Positions 59,996-64,000 of a stretch of DNA of 64,000 nucleotides are shown here, in pieces; position 1 is the stretch's first letter, and every line of letters starts with the position of its first letter. The notes under the pieces were generated by a model. That model saw only the letters and a program-made list of their open reading frames with translations. It did not search any database and was not told the origin of the DNA. The position numbers and the translations under genes were made by a program. The DNA comes from Paenibacillus sp. JNUCC-31 (GTDB taxonomy: Bacteria > Bacillota > Bacilli > Paenibacillales > Paenibacillaceae): contig NZ_CP062165.1 in NCBI RefSeq assembly GCF_014844075.1, positions 4,092,001 to 4,156,000 on the forward strand. The letters are read 5' to 3'.

Positions 59996-61030
59996 ATGTC
60001 TACCGAAAACACAGCGTCATCCCCAAAAAAACATATTAACGATGTTAAATTGTCCATTCTGGACTTGGCTCCTGTCGTTGTGGGTGCCACTCCTGCGGAT
60101 GCGCTTCGCAACAGTCTGGATCTCGCTCAGCACGCGGAGCGTTGGGGATATCACCGTTACTGGGTAGCGGAACACCATAACATGCCGGGTATCGCTTCTT
60201 CCGCGACTTCGGTTGTGATTGGTTACCTCGCGGGTGGAACGAAGACCATTCGTCTCGGTTCAGGCGGAATCATGCTGCCTAACCATGCGCCGCTTGTGAT
60301 CGCCGAGCAATTTGGTACACTGGAGTCCCTGTATCCTGGCCGTATTGATCTTGGACTGGGCCGTGCACCGGGAAGTGACCGTCGAACATCACTTGCACTA
60401 CGCAAAGATCTGAACAGTGGTGAAGATTTCCCTGAATTACTGGCCGAGCTCAGAGCATACTTCGATGCTTCTGCTACATCGTACCATGCGCCCGTTCGCG
60501 CTGTACCCGGTGAAGGGTTAAATATCCCGATTTACCTGCTCGGGTCCAGTGATTTCAGTGCTCGTCTGGCCGGACAGCTGGGATTGCCGTTTGCTTTTGC
60601 CAGCCACTTCTCACCGGATTACACCCGGATTGCACTTGAAACGTATCGCAGCAGCTTCCAGCCATCCGATCATTTGAAAGAGCCCCATGTTATTGTGGGT
60701 GTAAATGCAGTCGTTGCGGATACCGACGAAGAAGCTGCATGGTTGGGTACAACGATGCAGCAGCAGTTCCTGAACATTATTCGTGGGACAACCGGATTGG
60801 TGCAGCCACCAGCCGATATGGAAGGCAAATGGACGGATCGCGAGAAAGCTGGTGTAGAGCAGACGTTGAAAGCAGCTGTGAACGGTTCTCCGGAGACCGT
60901 GCGTGGTCAACTGGAATCGTTTATCGCTCAGACCCAAGCAGATGAGCTGATTATTACGTCGATGATCTATGATCACCAGGCGCGCCTGCACTCGTATGAG
61001 CTGATTGCACAACTGGCGGGAAAAGCATAA
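59996..61030 (+). CDS. LLM class flavin-dependent oxidoreductase
   Basis: A 344-residue member of the luciferase-like monooxygenase family (YhbW/MsnO8-like). It begins [19 protein letters not shown], has [22 protein letters not shown] near 55-76 (quoted: [16 protein letters not shown]), [42 protein letters not shown] (key parts [15 protein letters not shown] and [11 protein letters not shown]), and [17 protein letters not shown]. It uses reduced FMN; substrate unknown. Binding site AGAGGAGAAC. Probably part of the local redox regulon. Confidence 0.9.
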   Translation: MSTENTASSPKKHINDVKLSILDLAPVVVGATPADALRNSLDLAQHAERWGYHRYWVAEHHNMPGIASSATSVVIGYLAGGTKTIRLGSGGIMLPNHAPLVIAEQFGTLESLYPGRIDLGLGRAPGSDRRTSLALRKDLNSGEDFPELLAELRAYFDASATSYHAPVRAVPGEGLNIPIYLLGSSDFSARLAGQLGLPFAFASHFSPDYTRIALETYRSSFQPSDHLKEPHVIVGVNAVVADTDEEAAWLGTTMQQQFLNIIRGTTGLVQPPADMEGKWTDREKAGVEQTLKAAVNGSPETVRGQLESFIAQTQADELIITSMIYDHQARLHSYELIAQLAGKA

Positions 61031-61090
61031 ACAAAAGCATAAGCGCAACAGCGGACGTGAACATAAGGCTCGAATGCCGCTGACATATTA

Positions 61091-61123
61091 ACGGTTGGTC
61101 TCTTCGGAGGCGAGCCGTTTTTT
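61091..61123 (+). terminator. Terminator of the LLM gene
   Basis: ACGGTT.GTCTC / GAGGCGAGCCGT stem with a stable TTCG tetraloop and six T residues. Confidence 0.85.
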
Positions 61124-61340
61124 GGTAGTCTATTTTTCATAAAAGTTTGTATGAGGCAGATGGTTCTTTTTAGGGTAAAATAATCTTATTGGTCTAATTT
61201 GAAACGGTTAAACAGCGCCATACGTATAAATTCAGTGTGTTATACATATGTTGGCTTGTACAAGCCACTTTATGCGCAGTCAAGAAACATGCAGATTTCC
61301 AGCTTATTCGTTGAATTAAGGATACATAAGAGAGGAAGAC
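61124..61340. other. Non-coding spacer before the AI-2E family gene
   Basis: No gene. It should contain the promoter of the next gene; I see no convincing -35/-10 pair. Confidence 0.3.
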
Positions 61341-62507
61341 ATGCCTATGGAGCAACCCGAGCAACCCCGCATTTGGCCGGATCGGTTTAAACGATTTTTT
61401 CTGAATAACAAGTTCGTCCTTTTTCTGTTAATTCTGCTGCTGGTAGGACTGAACGTGATGGTTCTTACCAAGGTATCCTTTGTTCTGCATCCGCTCGCGG
61501 TGCTGATCAAGACGATCGTGCTGCCGATTATTCTGTCGGGTATCCTCTATTATCTGCTGAATCCGATTGTGGATGTCATGGAAAAGTGGAAGATCAAGCG
61601 TGGCTGGTCCATTCTGATCTTATATCTCGCCATCGGAGGCATCCTGACAGTCGTCGTGCTGGCAGTCATTCCGGTTGTGCGCAACCAGATTACGGGGCTG
61701 ATCGAAAATTTCCCAACGTACAGTGAGACGGTAAAGCATCAGTTTGAGGAACTTACGGGCAGCCAGCTGTTCAGCCAATTCCAGGAAGCGGTGAATCTGA
61801 ACTCCCAGGACTGGTGGGGCACGATCTCCCAGAAAGCCACTGAGATTCTGAATTCGACCTGGACCAAACTGGGTGGATTCCTTGGGGCATTCACCGAGAC
61901 GGTGCTGTCCATTGTAACAGTCCCGTTTATCCTGTTTTATCTGCTCAAAGACGGCAAGAAACTTCCAGCGAAAATTCTGTCTTTCCTGCCAATCAAGAGC
62001 CGTACGGGTGCAATGCATGTACTGGAAGATATCAATCACCAGATCAGCTCGTTTATTCGTGGACAGATTATCGTCAGTTTCTGCATCGGCATTCTGCTCT
62101 ACATCGGTTATATGATTATTGGTCTGGATTACGCGCTGATTCTTGCCATTATCGCATCGTTTACCAGTGTTGTTCCGTACCTGGGACCTGCAATCGCGAT
62201 AACGCCTGCGTTAATCGTGGCCCTGGTCACTTCTCCGGTGATGCTGCTGAAGATGGTAGCGGTGTGGACGATCGTGCAATTAATTGAGGGTAAATTCATC
62301 TCACCTCAGATTATGGGCAAAACGCTCAAGATTCACCCGATCACGATTATCTTCGTCATTCTGACTTCAGGCAATCTGTTCGGTGTAGTGGGCATTCTGT
62401 TGGCCGTTCCGGGATACGCTGTGCTGAAAGTATGTGTGTCGCATATCTTCAACTGGTTCAAGGATCGATCCGGTCTATATGATCCGAAGAATAACAATCT
62501 ACTGTAA
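61341..62507 (+). CDS. AI-2E family transporter-like membrane protein
   Basis: A 388-residue protein with about eight membrane helices in the PF01594 arrangement: two early helices (about 22-42, 48-78), a pair (95-120), a long soluble segment ([24 protein letters not shown], about 120-190), then five helices with [11 protein letters not shown] near 207-217 and [23 protein letters not shown] near 265-287 (quoted: [16 protein letters not shown]). Family members were named after TqsA but include Na+/H+ antiporters, so no substrate is assigned. AGAGAGGAAG precedes the ATG. Confidence 0.88.
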   Translation: MPMEQPEQPRIWPDRFKRFFLNNKFVLFLLILLLVGLNVMVLTKVSFVLHPLAVLIKTIVLPIILSGILYYLLNPIVDVMEKWKIKRGWSILILYLAIGGILTVVVLAVIPVVRNQITGLIENFPTYSETVKHQFEELTGSQLFSQFQEAVNLNSQDWWGTISQKATEILNSTWTKLGGFLGAFTETVLSIVTVPFILFYLLKDGKKLPAKILSFLPIKSRTGAMHVLEDINHQISSFIRGQIIVSFCIGILLYIGYMIIGLDYALILAIIASFTSVVPYLGPAIAITPALIVALVTSPVMLLKMVAVWTIVQLIEGKFISPQIMGKTLKIHPITIIFVILTSGNLFGVVGILLAVPGYAVLKVCVSHIFNWFKDRSGLYDPKNNNLL

Positions 62508-62574
62508 CCGGAGTGGGCAAGCCCTTAGCTTAACCTGTAATAAACTTCCTTTTTGGCAAAATGGTGCCCTTATT

Positions 62575-62625
62575 CAACAGAACCCCCGTCCATCGGCGAA
62601 CAGCCGAGAGGCGGGGGTTCTGTTG
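62575..62625. terminator. Convergent hairpin between AI-2E and ArsR genes
   Basis: CAACAGAACCCCCG / CGGGGGTTCTGTTG outer stem and TCGGC/GCCGA inner stem. It is followed by a poor T-run on both strands, but the stem is very stable. Confidence 0.65.
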
Positions 62626-62646
62626 TGTGAACAGGCAGGCTCATGC

Positions 62647-63018
62647 CTAGCCATGTTTAATATGCTGGAGCGTTTGCAGGAAGATCTCCTCAATATGTGC
62701 ATCATCCAGAGAATAATACACGGTCTTGCCTTCTTTGCGCCGCTTGACGATCCGCATGTTGCGAAGCGACCGCAGCTGGTGCGAAATGGCCGACTGTCCC
62801 ATATCGAGCAGCACCGTTAGATCGTGCACACATAATTCCTTCTGCAACAGCGCATCAATAATACGAAGCCGTGTCGGGTCGCTGAATGCCTTGAACCAAT
62901 CCGCCATCTCGGAAGAGGTCTCGCGATCCATGAGAGAAGCACGAATCGTCTGCACGTCAGCCTCTGTTCCGGAGCACGCCGCGTCGCATTCGGCTGGAGC
63001 CTTAACCGGTTGTTCCAT
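62647..63018 (-). CDS. ArsR/SmtB family metal-sensing repressor (CadC/CzrA-like)
   Basis: A 123-residue metalloregulator. Possible ligands are C11 and C15 in the N-terminal arm, C63 in ELCVHDL (the alpha-3 site), and D106, H108 and H119 in DDAHIEEIFLQTLQH (the alpha-5 zinc site). The HTH is MGQSAISHQLRSLRNMRIV. It therefore has the elements of both CadC-type (Cd/Pb) and CzrA-type (Zn) sites. It is divergent from the P-type ATPase, whose promoter carries an ATATGA-N8-TCATAT dyad. Confidence 0.9.
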   Translation of the reverse strand: MEQPVKAPAECDAACSGTEADVQTIRASLMDRETSSEMADWFKAFSDPTRLRIIDALLQKELCVHDLTVLLDMGQSAISHQLRSLRNMRIVKRRKEGKTVYYSLDDAHIEEIFLQTLQHIKHG

Positions 63019-63150
63019 TTCCTATCACCACCTATATGAACTCAACCTTTGATGAAGTGTTGTTCTTCGATAAGCCTATTATATCCAAAAAACGTCTAAA
63101 GCGAAATGATTACTATTAGCATATTCTGTATGGAAAATCAACTGGAATTG

Positions 63151-63214
63151 TTGACACTCCTGTTTAGGCGTGCATATAATAGGGTTAACTAGACATATGA
63201 ATGATTGCTCATAT
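63151..63214 (+). promoter_or_regulatory. Promoter and ArsR-type operator of the P-type ATPase
   Basis: TTGACA (63151-63156), 18-bp spacer, TATAAT (63175-63180): a consensus promoter. Downstream, ATATGA-ATGATTGC-TCATAT (63195-63214) matches the ATATGAA..TTCATAT core of SmtB/CzrA operators, placed to block elongation or initiation. Confidence 0.8.
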
Positions 63215-63283
63215 ATTGATTGAAAAATCAAAAAAATTACGGATAACCATCATGTTTTACGTACTGCAAAGGGGAGAGTTCAC

Positions 63284-64000
63284 ATGGGAACCGGACAGGA
63301 ACAGGTGAAAAGGGAACTGCTGCTGGATGGATTGGATTGCGCCAACTGCGCATTGAAGATTGAGAATGGCGTCAAAAAGATTAAAGGCATTACCGATTGC
63401 TCGGTCAATTTTGTAACCAAAACCTTATCCATGCACACCACATCCGATATGGATGAGCAGGTGGTGGAAGAAGCGAAACGCAAAGTGCTCCGACTGGAGC
63501 CGCATATTCGCATCTCGGAAAAAGGTAAACCTTCGCACGGAAGTCGTGCTACTGCCGCGCCAGAAGGCTCGACATCCGGCAACATGCACGCACATGCAGG
63601 TAGCAGAGTCCACACGCATGAGCATATGTCGAGTGGGCACGATCATGATGGTCATGACCATGACCATCAACATGGAGTGCATGATCATGCCCATGACCAC
63701 GGCCATCATCATGGCATTCAAGGGCAAGCGCATGATCATGGAAGTCATGCCGGGCACGATCACGGACATGCGGACGGTCACAACCATGACGCGCACGCCG
63801 GACACTCACATGAACATGGCGCTGGGCAGACGAAGGTGCTGCTGGCACGTCTGGCGGCGGGTTCCATTCTGGTGGCAGCCGCGATCTGGTCTCCGCTGGA
63901 AGGATGGGCGCAGCTTGCTCTCTATGTTGTCGCTTATCTGATCGCAGGGGGAGATATCGTCCTTCAGGCATTCAAAAATATCATTCGCGGTCAGGTATTC
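63284..64000 (+). CDS. Heavy-metal P-type ATPase (Zn/Cd type), 5' part
   Basis: The open frame runs from ATG 63284 (after GGGGAGAG) to the window end, 239 codons so far. The N-terminal HMA domain has DCANCA (C19, C22) and the usual beta-alpha-beta-beta-alpha-beta pattern. A long linker (about residues 100-185) is extremely rich in histidine with Asp and Gly (HDHDGHDHDHQH-like repeats). The first membrane helices begin near residue 193 (VLLARLAAGSILVAAAIW). Catalytic DKTG and CPC motifs are beyond the window. With the ArsR sensor it forms a zinc/cadmium efflux system. Confidence 0.9.
   Translation, partial: MGTGQEQVKRELLLDGLDCANCALKIENGVKKIKGITDCSVNFVTKTLSMHTTSDMDEQVVEEAKRKVLRLEPHIRISEKGKPSHGSRATAAPEGSTSGNMHAHAGSRVHTHEHMSSGHDHDGHDHDHQHGVHDHAHDHGHHHGIQGQAHDHGSHAGHDHGHADGHNHDAHAGHSHEHGAGQTKVLLARLAAGSILVAAAIWSPLEGWAQLALYVVAYLIAGGDIVLQAFKNIIRGQVF

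Noticed and set aside
63425..63971. Minus- and other-frame ORFs over the P-type ATPase start (His/Met-rich)
   Set aside because: They are mirror translations of the CAT/CAC-rich linker; the true frame is the plus-strand ATPase, which is open to the window end.
1..64000. CRISPR array, IS element transposase or replication origin
   Set aside because: No regularly spaced repeats, no intact transposase and no DnaA-box cluster were found by eye.

Overview
The window looks like a chromosomal segment of a low-to-moderate GC, Gram-positive, spore-former-type bacterium, most probably Paenibacillus or a close relative. The basis is consensus sigma-A promoters and AGGAGG ribosome binding sites, many TTG/GTG starts, an SOS box of the Bacillus type (GAAC-N4-GTTC), a UvrX/YolD pair, LplB/LplC/LipO-type sugar ABC transporter genes without a linked ATPase, a copper-amine-oxidase-like domain fused to a TraB protein, and a GxGYxYP protein. 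The species call is inference; no rRNA is present.

Layout. (1) 0-6.2 kb: an accessory SOS-like module with the end of a RecA-like protein, an RpoD-like sigma factor, a CarD-type RNA polymerase binding protein, a Y-family polymerase interrupted by one in-frame stop, YolD, and several decayed small ORFs. (2) 6.2-15 kb: redox and detoxification genes (short-chain dehydrogenases, two quinone-oxidoreductase-like proteins, alpha/beta hydrolase, old yellow enzyme) with two TetR regulators and repeated operator motifs. (3) 14.9-17.3 kb: a graveyard of gene fragments (AraC, PRPP synthetase, MBL-fold, iron-type binding lipoprotein, nitronate monooxygenase) around one intact HAD phosphatase. (4) 17.6-25.2 kb: an AT-rich eight-gene block on the plus strand (ABC-2 exporter trio, nucleotidyltransferase fused to a CBM9-like domain, thymidylate-kinase-like, APT-like and PurE-like proteins, and an MprF/DUF2156-like acyltransferase), followed by a convergent tRNA-like RNA gene with its own promoter and terminator but an abnormal anticodon arm. 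I consider this the best candidate for an undescribed system. (5) 25.2-28.2 kb: decayed sequence, including a MerR gene without a start codon and a frameshifted DUF4260 gene. (6) 28.3-31.4 kb: HxlR regulator, flavin monooxygenase, Gfo/Idh/MocA oxidoreductase and MarR regulator, sharing a TTAG-N4-CTAA motif.

(7) 31.7-33.9 kb: DUF421 membrane protein and secreted TraB-like protein. (8) 34.2-52.0 kb: a glycan utilisation locus with a GntR/LacI-type regulator, an unassigned glycosidase-like protein, GH38 alpha-mannosidase, sugar ABC permeases and binding lipoprotein, a GtaA-like DUF4965 protein, a GH106-like protein and a secreted GxGYxYP protein. The genes are co-directional and mostly closely spaced; they presumably import and dismantle a mannose-containing, possibly rhamnosylated glycan. 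(9) 52.1-64 kb: ordinary chromosomal genes: MATE pump, methyltransferase, ECF sigma/anti-sigma pair, DUF523, nitroreductase, a MarR-controlled redox regulon with 22-26 bp palindromes, luciferase-like oxidoreductase, AI-2E family membrane protein, ArsR metal sensor and the start of a zinc/cadmium-type P-type ATPase that runs off the window.

The left 28 kb is rich in interrupted genes and AT-rich; the right part is intact and more GC-rich. This suggests that the left part is an accessory region that has taken in and lost foreign genes.
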